Both the position numbers and the translations under genes were made by a program. 64,000 nucleotides of DNA from contig NC_054866.1 of NCBI RefSeq assembly GCF_018320785.1, positions 33,209,000-33,272,999 of the forward strand, read 5' to 3'. This document shows positions 43,009 to 62,500 of this stretch, one piece after another. Positions within the stretch are counted from its first letter, which is position 1, and every line of letters starts with the position of its first letter. The notes beneath the pieces were generated by a model. It saw only the letters and a list, made by a program, of their open reading frames with translations. It did no database searches and was not told the origin of the DNA. The stretch is from Cheilinus undulatus. Taxonomy: Eukaryota; Chordata; Actinopteri; Labriformes; Labridae.

Positions 43009-46000
43009 ATCTCGTGTCAGCTCCTGAGTTTGAGTGGGGATGTAGAATCCACTAACTGTGCAGGACAGCGTTTTGGCACTGAGCTTTGCTGCTCTGTCAG
43101 TCCCCACGCCTCTGTTTCTCCAGTGTACAGATGTGGATGTGTGATAAAAAAAAAGTTGCTCAGGTCAAAAGGGCTGGAAAAGACGCAGCCCATCCTCACT
43201 GCAGTTTATCGATATGCATACCGAACGTTAAATTCATGTTACATTTGCAATTTGAGTGTCAACATATAAAACTCCCATTTGTTTTTATCTACAGCTTTCT
43301 CCTGGGTAATTTTAAAACTACATGTTTTGTGCTTTTCACAGCCATTGCTTTCATTTTGCACATCAGACACTGTTAAAAGCCTTTGGCATGTGTTCACTGT
43401 GTCCTTTTAAGCAATGTGGTATCAAGCATTTACAGGTCAATGATTTTATTTAGTTTCCCTTCCTTTAATTCCACTGATTCATCCTCAGTTATACACTGGT
43501 TGATGGTTAAAGCGCAGCAGAACTATCTGAGGATGTTGCTGTTGTGATACCAGCCTGCTGTAATGGTCATAGTGATTTAGTAGTTTTACTTCACCTTATT
43601 TCCTGGGCATCAGCCAAACTGAGACTTTGCAAATTCAGAGCCAAATAATCTCATCTCAACTGATTAAGGCTTATGCGACAACACTACTACAGTGCCTTTT
43701 AACCTTTGATTATAGAAATCTTGCGCAGATGTTTATAGTTCAATATTTAAGATTTCATCTGTTAATAATCAGTGCCAGTGTAGGTTCAGTTCAGTCCATG
43801 CTGTGATTGTACTTGAGAGGACACAAATGCTCAATATATTCTGTTCACTGTGTTTGCAGTAAAGTTAGGTCATTGCCTATGAATGGTGAGAAATAGTTAA
43901 GTATTTGTTTATATGAGTTAGGGTTATATTTAGAGTGGAGGTACTGTAGGGGTGAATCCCTGCGTTACACAGATTGTGAGTGTACACATTCAAAAGGGGA
44001 AGAGTGAGGGGCTGAAAAAAAGGAGACTTGTTTGCCTTCAAAAACAATTCTAGTGTTGATCTGTTGATTTGTATTAGTGCCTTTTTAAAACTGCTGCCTT
44101 TCTGAAAGCACTTTATACAGCAAAATATGTATAAGTTTTTCACAGAGCACCTGGTGGATGAGTGTTTTGTCGGTACGCCTTGAGTTAAGTCGAGGAGTCA
44201 AACTTAACTGTGCTGTGATTTCTTCGAGGAGCAATTTTCCCCAAGTATAGGCAAGACCGAGTAGTGTATGTCTACATAAAGAATGTGAGTGGAAGTTTTT
44301 ACCCTCTTTCTGCAGATTTACTGTTAAAACCTTGTTGTTGGTGTTACTTCTGAACTGTCATTAAAATAGAGGAGGCAAGGGTGCTTGAGGTACCAAAAAA
44401 ATCATTAGGTTCAGGTAAACAGTTCTTGTTATTGTCATGACCATGACAGCAGGCTTGGCAGTACTAAGATAACATAAAAACTTTGGGCTCAGTTAACTAA
44501 CACTAAAAAACTTTTAAAGGTGCTTAGGATGTTGCAGCATCTTAACAGAACCCAGAACAAGGGTGGCTGAATGGATGATATTGTAGCACGTACATGTAAA
44601 TGTAAAATTACACACTATGAAAACAGCCAAATCCAAAACTAATGAAAACAAAGCACTTAAGTACTCATTTTATGTTTTTATCAGCACCTCTGATAAATAT
44701 CTGTTTTGCTCCCCACTTTTGCTTTTTTATATTGTTTGGTAAGTTTTTTTTTCCCTTTTAAGCTTTTAACAGATTCTCTGTACAAGTTTTCATCTCCATA
44801 CAGAGAATTTAAACACTTTAGAAAGAAAGGCCTTCTTTGGAAGCTCTCTTAAGAAACTCCCCTGAATCATAAAGCTGGAGTGAAATGTTCATATGTGTAT
44901 ATTTTATGAAAGACTAAACTCACATTTTAAGAAAATTATTTCTTAAACTAACTTTATTTAACTGACAGACCACACTGATTTAGCAAAAGCTTTCACTCTC
45001 TAAGTGAAAGAACTGTTGTCTGGAAGATTTTCTCGGTTTGCGTGCACAGACAGAATGCCTCACATGCATGTATTTGCTGTCATCTTCTTTAAATACCACT
45101 TAATTATTCAGGCAGCCATCTCTGAGCATCATCACTGCAGAGATAACCCTCCTTCACTGCACCCATTTGGCATTTGTCCCCTTTTCCATTCTAATTCAGA
45201 GCCATCTTTTCCCATGCTGGCTCTCTGAATGTCATACTGTGATGTATATTCCTATCACATCTGAGGACACAAAAAATGTGGGGTCTTTTTCTTAACTAGG
45301 TGCGATTTCTCACATGTATGTATCCTTTCTAAAGTTCTGCATTATACCAAGTGACATATGGTTCAGTCCAAAATGTCTATAATGCCAAGTGAGTTGTTCA
45401 AGCTACTGTGACAAAGCAGGTTACAGTTCTTATTCATTATTTGATGAGGAAAATGGGAATGTATTTATAATGATGAGACCTTAAGTCAAAACCATGGCCA
45501 AGAGTTTGAATGTTCGGCCAGAGAAACCTCACATACATGCCAACCTTTGAGTTTGTATGCACAGTTCATGTTAGCTTTCATGTCAATATTGTGTGCGAGG
45601 GAGTCTTGGTAATGTTGTCAATCATTGTCAGTCGAGGCCATTCTACCAGCCTGGGTTTTATTTTTTATTGTCATTTTATTACTTTGATGTCAACTTTTAT
45701 TCTACTGACTGAAAGCATAACTGAAACAGAACAGGCAACAGAAAACAGCAATCTTTTTTTATGGTCAAACACTGTGCCATACCCGAGTTGCCAAGCCCAG
45801 ATACCACTGCATCTTCTCATCTTCATCATAATCATCACGGCTGATGACATGAAATGTATGAAAAATAAAACCAAGGTGGTTCTGGACTAGTGGCCAAAGA
45901 GAAATAAAGGCTTAGAAAAAGGATGAGGTGACAGGCAAATGATGAAAAGAGATTGCATTTCTTTGAAGATGTCAGTATTCTTCTTTGGCACATTACCACT

Positions 46001-46250
46001 ACAACTCATAACCTGTATTAAACTGTATAGATGGTGGAAGTTGTTTTTGAATGTCAGAGAGATTATGAAGATAGTACATAAAAGATGGTTAAGTGCTAAA
46101 AGTGGATTTAAATTTTTGTATAAAGACACAAAACAGAATAAGAATAGGATCAAATTTATTATTTGTTTGTATTATATTTACCATTGTGTTGGCAGAGGGA
46201 TATTGAACAGAAATCAGCTGTAATAAAGTAATTTTAGTATAACTTGTCTT
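43009..46250 (+). other. taok1: taok1 3' UTR
   Basis: About 3.2 kb of AT-rich sequence after the stop with no other gene on this strand. AATAAA signals lie at 45903-45908 and 46222-46227; the second is followed by a GT-rich stretch (TTGTCTTGTGTAATTATTTT), as at cleavage sites. A long 3' UTR is also known for mammalian TAOK1. Open frames inside (for example 45510-45890) show no domain. Confidence 0.55.
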
Positions 46251-47390
46251 GTGTAATTATTTTCAGTGGCTGTTTCAGATTTATGGTTGCTAAAGTGCAG
46301 TGTATGACAGCACTGCATTAAAAACACAATGTATTATTGATGAAACTTCCCTGACTGATAAATAGCCTGGCAAGACCTTTGGAGGCCCTGTGCAGGAGTA
46401 TGAAAAGGGATTCTGGATTCCAACACCACTGACCAGACCAAACCCACACAGTTACTTCTGAAATGCTTCCTTCATACCTCTAAATCTTGGGCTGTTTAAA
46501 CTTTAAAACTTCATCAGAAACCACAAGAAAAAAGTGTGATATTTCTTGTTATCATGAGTAGATTCTTTTCAAAAGTAAGCATTTCACACATCCACATATG
46601 TATAGGAAGGTATAAGGAAGTAGTCTATAATAGTTGGACTAAAATTTAATTGGATCAGACCTAACTATAAGTTACTTATTTTACACATTCTGATGAAAGA
46701 GAAGTGTGCAAAGTCTTGCAGTTTGACTTCACTGTGATGACTTGATGTCACTGAAGGGTTGGTGAGGCGACGGCAGAGATAGGATACCCCTATGGAGTCT
46801 AGACATTAGTGATGGTGTGGATGAGGGATGTAGGATCAGATGAGGAGTAGACTTCTGAGAAGCTGGGCCAGGAAACCAATAAGGTGGCTTTGAAAAAGAG
46901 TGGTATGTAAGATGAGATGAGCAGAAAATTGCAAAAAAAATGAGCTGTTTTAGTTTAATTTTATTAGTTTTAGTGTTCTGCTGTATTTTTTCAGCAGGGA
47001 CAAGACCCAAAAGGGTCAGAAAAGGTTAACACCATACTGTTAAAACAGACTTTTGAAAAAGACTTTTCATTTTATCTTTTCACGTTTTCTTCAATCAAAT
47101 CAGGACATTTTTTTCTCTCCAGGCTATATGTCAGTTAGTATGCTGCTATTAAAGACTGGGGAGATTCTCTCCCTAATTTTATTTGATTTTATTTAGTTTT
47201 GTAAGCACAGATTTAGGTTTTAGTTATTTTTGTGAAGCTTGGTTTTTTTCCGTTATCTTAAGTATTCTAACGTTTTAGTTAGTTTTAGTAAACGATAATG
47301 ACCTTGCTCCATCGGAATTCAACAGTCAGGCCCACTTCTCCCTCCACTCTGATGCCCATAGCCCCAGGCATAGACTTTCCCCAGAACACA
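46251..47390. other. Spacer between taok1 and the small gene
   Basis: AT-rich sequence with no recognised gene or element. The minus frame at 46729-47010 is low-complexity and has no family features. Confidence 0.4.
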
Positions 47391-47525
47391 GCCTGGGAAC
47401 CAATCAATCCAACCACTGGTCACAGAAACGGAAGTTCAAGCAACGTGATATGTGACGTGACTTGTAAACAAACGTCAGCGTTAGCTTGTTAGCTTGGGAA
47501 AGGAATGCCGTCTTAACAGAATCGA
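47391..47525 (+). promoter_or_regulatory. Promoter and 5' non-coding exon of the small gene
   Basis: Spaced promoter words are present: ACCAAT (47399-47404), an ETS-type CGGAAGT (47429-47435) and a CRE-like TGACGTGA (47453-47460). A good donor, AATCGA|GTAAGTT, follows at about 47525. Together they suggest a housekeeping-type promoter and a short first exon for the transcript that continues at 48317. Confidence 0.5.
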
Positions 47526-48325
47526 GTAAGTTAAAGAGTTACCAACGTACGTGGGTTTATGTTGAAAGTGTGAAGTTAACGTTGTTAGATAAATATGAGT
47601 TCACGTTGGAGCAAAGTTGCGCACTTTTGTTCATTTGGTAACTCAACAGCTTTCAGCTAAAACATTTGCGTTATCTCACTGGTAGCAAAGTATCCATTAG
47701 ATCACGCTAAAAATCAAAATAAAATGCGCTGCTCCTAAAAGAACAGGGGGTAACTGAGGTGCGAAGTTAGCTGGATAGCAGCTAGCTTTACTTTAGCTCT
47801 ACTTTAGTTAGCAGGCTAGTTAGCTGTTTAGATAAGTGTATAAAATTGACTCTTCGAGAAATAAAAACAACAGTTCATGATTCAAAAACATTAAAATTCA
47901 TTAACAGTATCCACGTCGATGATAGGGTTAGGGTTAGGTATCACAGAAAGCTGAACATAGTTGTCTAACCGTGTGCTAACGTTGCATGCAAACCCTGAAG
48001 TAAACAACGACAATGTGGGACTTAGACCACTTTAAAGCAGCACGATTGTTTCTTTGTATTTTAAATACTAGTTATGTGTTTCTTACGTGAAGGTTTTATT
48101 AAAAACATCAGAAAAGGCTTTTTTTTCCTGGCCATGATCAGCATGATTTGTAACCTTTGCAAAAACCAACAAGTAGAGATAGTGAGGTGTTGACGCAAGC
48201 AGTATGTCATCGATTGTATTCTATTGCCAAGTACAAAAAGGAGAAAAGTTGCAAAAGGTTACTTGAAAAGGAGAAGTACTTTATGTAATCTCATTTTATG
48301 TCTGGTGTCTTCACAGTTCTCCAGG

Positions 48326-49971
48326 ATGTTGTGTGAAGTCCTGCTGTCATCATTATGGTTCCTGTTTGTTATCTTCTGGGTCGAGACAATAAGTGTTTGG
48401 CTGTTTCTGTCCATGTTTTATCAGAACAGGGCATTTTATCACTGGGGAGATGGGTAAGATAGTTTCTGTTTACTTATTTTATGTGAATCTTAAATTTATA
48501 ATAGCTTTTTCCATATCAGGGAAATACAAAATGTCATCTGATTGTACTATGGATGGTAACACTTTATTTGAAGGGGTATACATAAGACTGGCATGATGCT
48601 GTCATAATCGTGTCATGACACATGCCATTCACATAAGGGATGTTTTATGAACTTTTATGAATGTTGTCATTAAGTGCCATTCATTTGATTACATCACCTT
48701 TACTGCTATTAATAAAGAGCATACCCACTTCTGCACACACCACTGGACATCCCAATTCAAGACTGGAAGTGTTCAGTGTACCTTGCACTCTATCTGGTGT
48801 CCCAGCAGCTTTTCCTTTCCTGGAGAGCCACATATGTAAAACCTGGATCTTACCACACTCCTGCATATTGTTTCCAGTCTTTATGCTAGGCTAAGACAGC
48901 TGCCTACTGCCTTATCGTACTGTACAAAGAAGCAAAAAGGATCAAACAATGTCAACTTTGCATTAAAGGTGAAAGAAATGACCAAATGACACTTAATGAC
49001 AACATTCATAGATCTTCAAAAAACAACCTTTATGTGAATGACAGGGGTCATGTCATGTTTATGACATGTCAGTTGTATGCATATTCCTTCAAATCAAGTG
49101 TTACCCTAAAGGCATACTATGAAGTAATCAAATCTATTTAGTAACTTTAGCCTTGTGAGTCGTTGCTTTATAATTTATTTTTCAAATGTTAAATTTGTGT
49201 TTATTGTTCCACTTACATGTGACTTTATTTAATTCAGTGTCACAGCTAACTAAAAGAGTTGATTTCAAACTTTGTGATACTTACTATTATGAATTTGGGA
49301 ATAACAGGCAAGGCAAATTCATTTTTATAGCACTTAGCAACAGTGAGATGAAGAGGCAAATATCTCAATTTGTGATAGAAGTTCAGTTAAGACTGCAGAG
49401 TCCTTAAGCTCTTTCTGAACTGTTTAATAAAAACTCACCTGTCCTTGTTTCACAGGTTAGTGAGTGTTAGATATTTTAAATACTACTGCTCCTTTGGTGG
49501 GTGGTGCCGCTGACTTGCACAAGAGCTCCATGCTTGTTTGTTCACTGCTGTTTGTTTTACTGTTTTGTTTTTAAAAGAGGTAGCACACCTTTGTGTCCAC
49601 ATAATTCAGCTGTTTAATAAGCTCTGAAATACAGAAGGATTTAGCCATCTATGTTTTTATCTTATGTGCAGTCTTGTGTGGAGGTTGATGTCTTTTTTCG
49701 TTTTAGTTTCTATGCTCTGGGTACAAGACATAGTATTCTCCAAAGGGCAATAAAGGTTTCATTCATTCACTCATTCTTTTGGTGTTACAGGGTATTTGCA
49801 GATGATCCTGGGCAGCTGATTTACATGTTAAGCAGGTAAGAATGAAAAAACTGTATTGAAGTAAATTATTATGTTATTATTATTAATAGGAGCTGTGTGT
49901 TTGTGTGGAAAGTTTGACCTTCTTCTTTTCACAGAGTCGATTCACAAATGCAGACGGAGATGCAGACCTGA
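48326..49971 (+). CDS. Unrecognised small spliced gene, 69-aa membrane protein
   Basis: Coding exons 48326-48453, 49791-49835 and 49935-49971 join in phase through GT-AG sites; exon 2 starts at the acceptor before 48317, and the ATG context CCAGGATG is fair. The protein opens with a hydrophobic stretch of about 25 residues (LLSSLWFLFVIFWVETISVW), then FYQNRAFYHWGDGVFADD, then a short polar tail ending in QMQTEMQT. It looks like a single-pass or signal-anchored small membrane protein. I know no family that matches. Upstream promoter words and a downstream AATAAA (51107) support a real transcript. It could instead be a non-coding RNA in which this frame is chance. Confidence 0.4.
48555..49105. 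mobile_element. Foldback DNA element in an intron of the small gene
   Basis: The ends GGTAACACTTTATTTGAAGG and CCTTCAAATCAAGTGTTACC are inverted copies. The matching arms continue about 120 bases inward (CATTCACATAA... AATGTTGTCATTAAGTG and complement). The loop between the arms has no frame with a known domain. Target duplications are unclear. Confidence 0.65.
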
Positions 49972-51130
49972 GACGGAGAAGGATCATGAACTGGACCTAA
50001 AGGACTCTCAGATGGATGGCTGTTGCAGTCATGTGATGGAACATGATGGGAATGACAGAACATGACGGAGAGCAATAGCTGTTTCACCTGTGCACTAACT
50101 GCTTAGCACACTGTTGTGCTTTGTCCTTGTTGTTCTAAGAGTAGACCTACTTTTTGTCATAGGCAGTGGAGAGATGCTGCATGTGGAAGACGAGAGGTGG
50201 AGGGAGGTCTCAGTCTTTTATGTGTATCACAGCACCTACAGTGTCATTTAGCAAGAGATATTATCACAAAAGGCTTTGTTTAGAAAGGTTGAGCACAGTA
50301 CTTCTTTGTTTCTGCTAAATCCATTTTGGACTTTCAATGAGATGCTGATTTAATCATACTGGTGTTCTATGCAAGTGCAGCTGTTTTTATGGCAGTTTAT
50401 TGTGTAATAGAAATCCAATTGAAGTCTGTTCAATATGTTTGAATGTTTTCAACAAAAGATGTGGTGCCACAACCTCTAACAATGAGCTGCATTTGATTTT
50501 CTGAGGTTTAAGGAGTTTTTCTGGGGTTATCTATGATTTTAAACAAAGTAGATTGGTGACTCTGAGTTCATGATCTTGTTCTGAGCTGATCACACTAACA
50601 ACCCTTATTTAACATAGATAAAGTAATTTCAAGTACAACTTCACTTTAGCGCTAAGGTTCATTGAAACATTACTACTTGCTTAATTTTCTTTAATATGTT
50701 GTAAATGTTAATCTTGTTTTCATTGTGGGCTGAATGATTTTGCTCCAGTGTTTGTTGTTTTAATACTGAAAATCCACACAGAGGTGGGTTTGATAACTGA
50801 AATGTCATGGTAAAAGCGCCATCTACTGTTGAAAATCAGAAAATTGTAGTGAAGGGTCTGGAAGTGCACCAAGTGATAGAAAGAAGAAACTTGGAGAAGG
50901 GGAGGATGTTCTCTTTCTTTAAAAATACATTGAATTTATATCCAGTTAAGGAAATAATTTGCAAATCTTTACAAGCCTGTAAGATTCCTGGATTGGGAAA
51001 TCTTTTAGTATTGTTTTATGTCAACTGATTGAACTGCTTTTAAACAAAACCATTGGGCTGTCACAGTTTCCTTGGTGACAGAAGCAATGTAAGTGGTTTT
51101 GTACTAAATAAAAGGCGTTTTCTCAATTGC
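49972..51130 (+). other. 3' UTR of the small gene
   Basis: A continuous AT-rich stretch without splice signals runs from the stop to an AATAAA at 51107-51112, followed by a GT-rich segment. The CTCF-like motif at 50815 lies inside it. The open frame 50807-51028 has no recognisable domain. Confidence 0.4.
50815..50830 (-). promoter_or_regulatory. CTCF-like motif (minus orientation)
   Basis: The minus strand reads AACAGTAGATGGCGCT, which fits CCASYAGRKGGCGC except at the first one or two bases. It lies about 480 bases from a second strong motif on the other strand, just upstream of paf1. Confidence 0.5.
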
Positions 51131-51300
51131 AAGTTGTTCTAATTTTTTCACTGCAACTTACACGTCATACTTACTTCCACTAATTTTCATATGTAATGTT
51201 TAATTTATGCTCATTGAGAGCAAAGTTATTAACTGGAGTCGAATTCAATAATGTCAGTGCGTACTTGGCTAACAAAGCTGATTCGGATTCTAATACGCCA

Positions 51301-51318
51301 AGACAGTAGGGGGCGCTC
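51301..51318 (+). promoter_or_regulatory. CTCF-like motif (plus orientation)
   Basis: The plus strand reads AGACAGTAGGGGGCGCTC, with the CAGTAGGGGGCGC core that is typical of strong vertebrate CTCF sites. It lies about 230 bases before the paf1 start codon and points away from the motif at 50815. Confidence 0.55.
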
Positions 51319-51549
51319 ACATTAAAACAAATGCCCAAAATCCAAGAATCATGACCACACAGTTACACCACTACCGGGCTATCGCCCTGTTCTACCGGGC
51401 AATGGAAATGCTGTAACTGAAGTTAACCTTTAATACGTGCTTATTGTTTATCTAGGGGTGCGTATTTTATAGAAAAACGGGCGTATTCAGGTTTGGTATT
51501 TGTCCAAACACTTAGGTTTGCCTTCAGTTGTGAGCTGTTTTTCTTGAAC

Positions 51550-58990
<7,441 letters not shown>

Positions 58991-59375
58991 GGTCTGTGAT
59001 CTGGATGATTTGATAGCCGCCTGTCTCATGTATAGCTCTAAACTTGCATTGTTATCCCTCTGGCTGACCCTGATATTAGCTCAGTGTGGGGGCTCTAGTA
59101 TTTTGATGGTGCAAATGAAATCAGATACAGTATGTTTCTGTGTGATGCTCATTAGAATATGAAACATCTCCCTTCAACCCATTTTTTTAATTTGTAGATT
59201 TACTAGTAGTTTTGTGTATACCACCACTTTGTTTCTGTCCATCCCTCATATTCCGTACAAGACCATGTACAAATGTCTTTGTTCCCCAGTTTTTTGACAT
59301 GTCATTGTAATACGGCTTTGACCTGTTAAATGAAAGGGGACATTTTGTAATAAATACATTAATGTAAATCTTTTT
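58991..59375 (+). other. paf1: paf1 3' UTR and polyadenylation signal
   Basis: About 360 bases follow the stop. A clear AATAAA lies at 59349-59354, and a T-rich stretch (TCTTTTTTCTTTCC) follows. The end is only about 220 bases from the gmfg stop codon on the other strand. Confidence 0.7.
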
Positions 59376-59496
59376 TCTTTCCTTTAATGGTGTTAAGTAA
59401 TCAATTTTACAGTCTGCCTGAGATATAATGGGCTGTCTGTGCTCCTTAATAATACAGTTAAATACTGAAGTGTTGGCACATTAACACTGTGTATTA

Positions 59497-59502
59497 TTTA
59501 AT
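59497..59502 (-). other. gmfg: Possible gmfg polyadenylation signal (ATTAAA)
   Basis: ATTAAA on the minus strand lies about 95 bases past the gmfg stop. A second ATTAAA on the same strand is near 59383. Choosing the second would make the gmfg and paf1 3' ends meet or overlap. Confidence 0.35.
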
Positions 59503-59594
59503 AGCAATAACAAGCACTAAAATAGACATTCAGAATTGATTAATTCAAAAGTTTGACAAATGGAAAGACTGAAAGTAACAGACATATTCAAGAT

Positions 59595-62500
59595 TTAGCG
59601 GAAAAATGACAGCTGGTTCTTGAGCCATTCTTCAGTCAGGTCATCAGCGTTCCTTGTTTCAAACACCTGAGAGTAAAACAAAGTGTCAAATTATGGATAC
59701 AGACAAAATAATATCACAAGCTGAAATGAGGATAAGTTGTTAATACTTAGGACAGTGGCTAGATTGCATAGAACAGTGCTTCTAAAAGTGTAGGCCCTGA
59801 GGCTACTGCAGGTAGGCCAAGGGAAGCCTCTTTCCTCATATAAATACCGATTTTGAAAATTAGAATCAAGTCTCAAATCTTTATTAAATAATTGTGTTAA
59901 ATGCTTTCCTCTGGGGTTTTCTGCTTTTATTTTGATAGAACAGCTGAAGAGAGACTGGAAATTGGGGAGAGAGAGGAGGGGAAGACATGCACCAAACAGC
60001 ACAGAAGGGGGAACAATCCCACCACTAGTACATTGAGGAATGTAGCCTCAGTATATGGGTACCTACTCTATCCACTGAGCTAGACCAGCACTCCTAAAAT
60101 GCTTTAGTTTTTTGCGGTCCAAGAAGTACCAAAAATCACCTAGAAGATTTAACGTACATGCTACCTTTTCAGCATTTATTTTGTGTGATGAACAAAACAG
60201 GTGTCATGGTTTGACTTGTGCCAGATCAACTGTTGACCCTCCATTGAACATTATACTATACTGCATTAACATTACAAAGAAAGGGTTTAAGGAGTCACAG
60301 CGTATATGCAAATATCTTCAAAAAAGGTTTTATATGAAATACTATGCATCAACATTGCACCAGAGTTTTAAAGGAACCCTGCATTCAAATTCAGTTTACG
60401 CATTCTTGGTAGTGATGTCAAACGGTAGCATTGTTCTTCCCACATTATTATGATCATCTTCACTAAAACAGCTCTTGGAAATTGATTAAAAAGGCTTTAG
60501 GGATGACACTCTTTAGTAAGAACAACCATTTGACACCGCTTCCTCTTGCACAACAGTGGCAGCCTTTGAACATGTGACTCTATTTTAATGTTTTCTCAAA
60601 ATGTAGAAATCTATTTGCACAGCATACACATCAAAGACTCTAATGTTAATCTTATGAAGTTAATGTGTTGGCTTGCAGGTTTTTTTTTAATATACACTGT
60701 GCTATAAAAAAAAAAAAATTCCAAAAAATGGGACAGAGTGTACAATGTTAATAAAACAGAATACAGTAATTTGCACACCTTTAAAAGCAATATTCAATCT
60801 GTATCTAATTAAATATATAACAAAGGCAAGATATACAGACGTTGTGAAACTGATATCTGTGACTTATATCCCATTCTTGCTTAATGGAATCTTAAGTTGT
60901 ACAACAATGTAGGATTCTGTTGTGGTATTTTGTAGTTCATAACATACTTATTTTCCTGCAGGAGACAGGTCTGGAGTGCATGCAGGCCAGTCTAGTCTGC
61001 CACAGGCACTAGTACACCCCACACCATCACAGAGTCTGGCTTTGCATTAATCATAATCTGCATGGTTGTTTTCCTCTTAACCCCCAAGGACTAGATGGCC
61101 ATTATTTCATAAATTCAAATGTAGCCTTAAGCCACAACACACTTTTCCTGTTTTGGTCAGTCTACCTCAGATGAACTCCAGCCCAGAGGAGTTAGCAGAA
61201 ACTTTCGATGTTGTTAATATATTGCTTTCACTTCTCTATAGTAGAGTCTTAACTTACATTTGAAGATGGAGCCGTGTACCGTACTAACTGACAATGGTTT
61301 TCTGAAGGGTTCCTGTGCCCACGCTCTACTACCCATCATAGAATGATGCCAGTTTTAATTGCAGTGCTAACTGAGGGGTCAAAGGTCATGGACATTCAAT
61401 GCTGGTTTTTGGTTTTGCTTCTTATGTGCAGAGAAATAGTAGGGACTTGTACATTCCCTACTATTTCCTTCATTATAAATGACTATTAGGAGTGCTTCGT
61501 CTTTTCATGCTCCTGTGCCAACTTTTTAAAAAATGGGTTCAACTGTGTCATTTACTCAGAAAACAACCCAGTTGATCTTAGTGAACATTAGATTTGGTTT
61601 TGATTTTGTTGTATTCAATTTAATATAGGTTAAAAATAATTTGCAATTTTTAAAAAAAAGATTTTAAATGCTTTATATGCCTTTATTCAGAGCGGGGGAC
61701 AGTGGATTGAGCTGGAAAGAGAGATGAGAGACCTGGGGAGAGACGTGTAAAATGAGCCACAGGCCAGACCCGTAACTGGGGTGCCCATGTACATGAGGCG
61801 CAACCTAACTGATAGGCTAGACCAAGGCTATTCAATTGGAGGCCCTGGAGCCAAATCAGGCCCCCAAGGTCCTTTTTTTGTGGCCCCTTAAAGATACAAT
61901 ATTTATAATTTCTGCACTTTAATATTTAATTTGAAAATGGACCATTTTTAAACATGGAAACCGCCTACACTCACCACCCACTTACACAGCCTCCTTCTCC
62001 ATACTAGTTCTCGTTTGGAATTGAAGACTCTCCAAAAAAAACATCACCTCTTAAGGTGTACTAACAAAACAAAACAAAAAAAACCCTCAACATTTGTTTA
62101 GATTTGTTTTATTAGGGAGAAATGGTGTGAAAAAGGCACTTCCAGGTTTGTGCTGGAATTGACGCTAGAGTGCATACGCAATCTGGGACTGTATCCAATG
62201 TTTTCTGTTAAGTAAATACCCCTCAAGGTGTGACCAGAGAGACCTGGACCACTTCCTGTAATTTATGGAGCCATAAATTCTGCTGTGTACCAGAAAATCC
62301 TGAAGGAGCATGTCTGGCCATTGGTTCATGACTTCAAGATCAAGCACATTTGGCATATACGGCAGGACAATGATACCAAACGCACCACTAAGTCGACCCC
62401 TGACTGGACTAAAAGAAACAAATGGAAGTTTTGGAGTGGTCTAATCCAAATCTGGATTAAAATCTGATTGAAATGCTGTGCCATGCACTTAAACAGGGTG

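Noticed and set aside
47922-47938. Telomere-like AGGGTTAGGGTTAGG
   Set aside because: Only two and a half units are present, too few to call an interstitial telomere.
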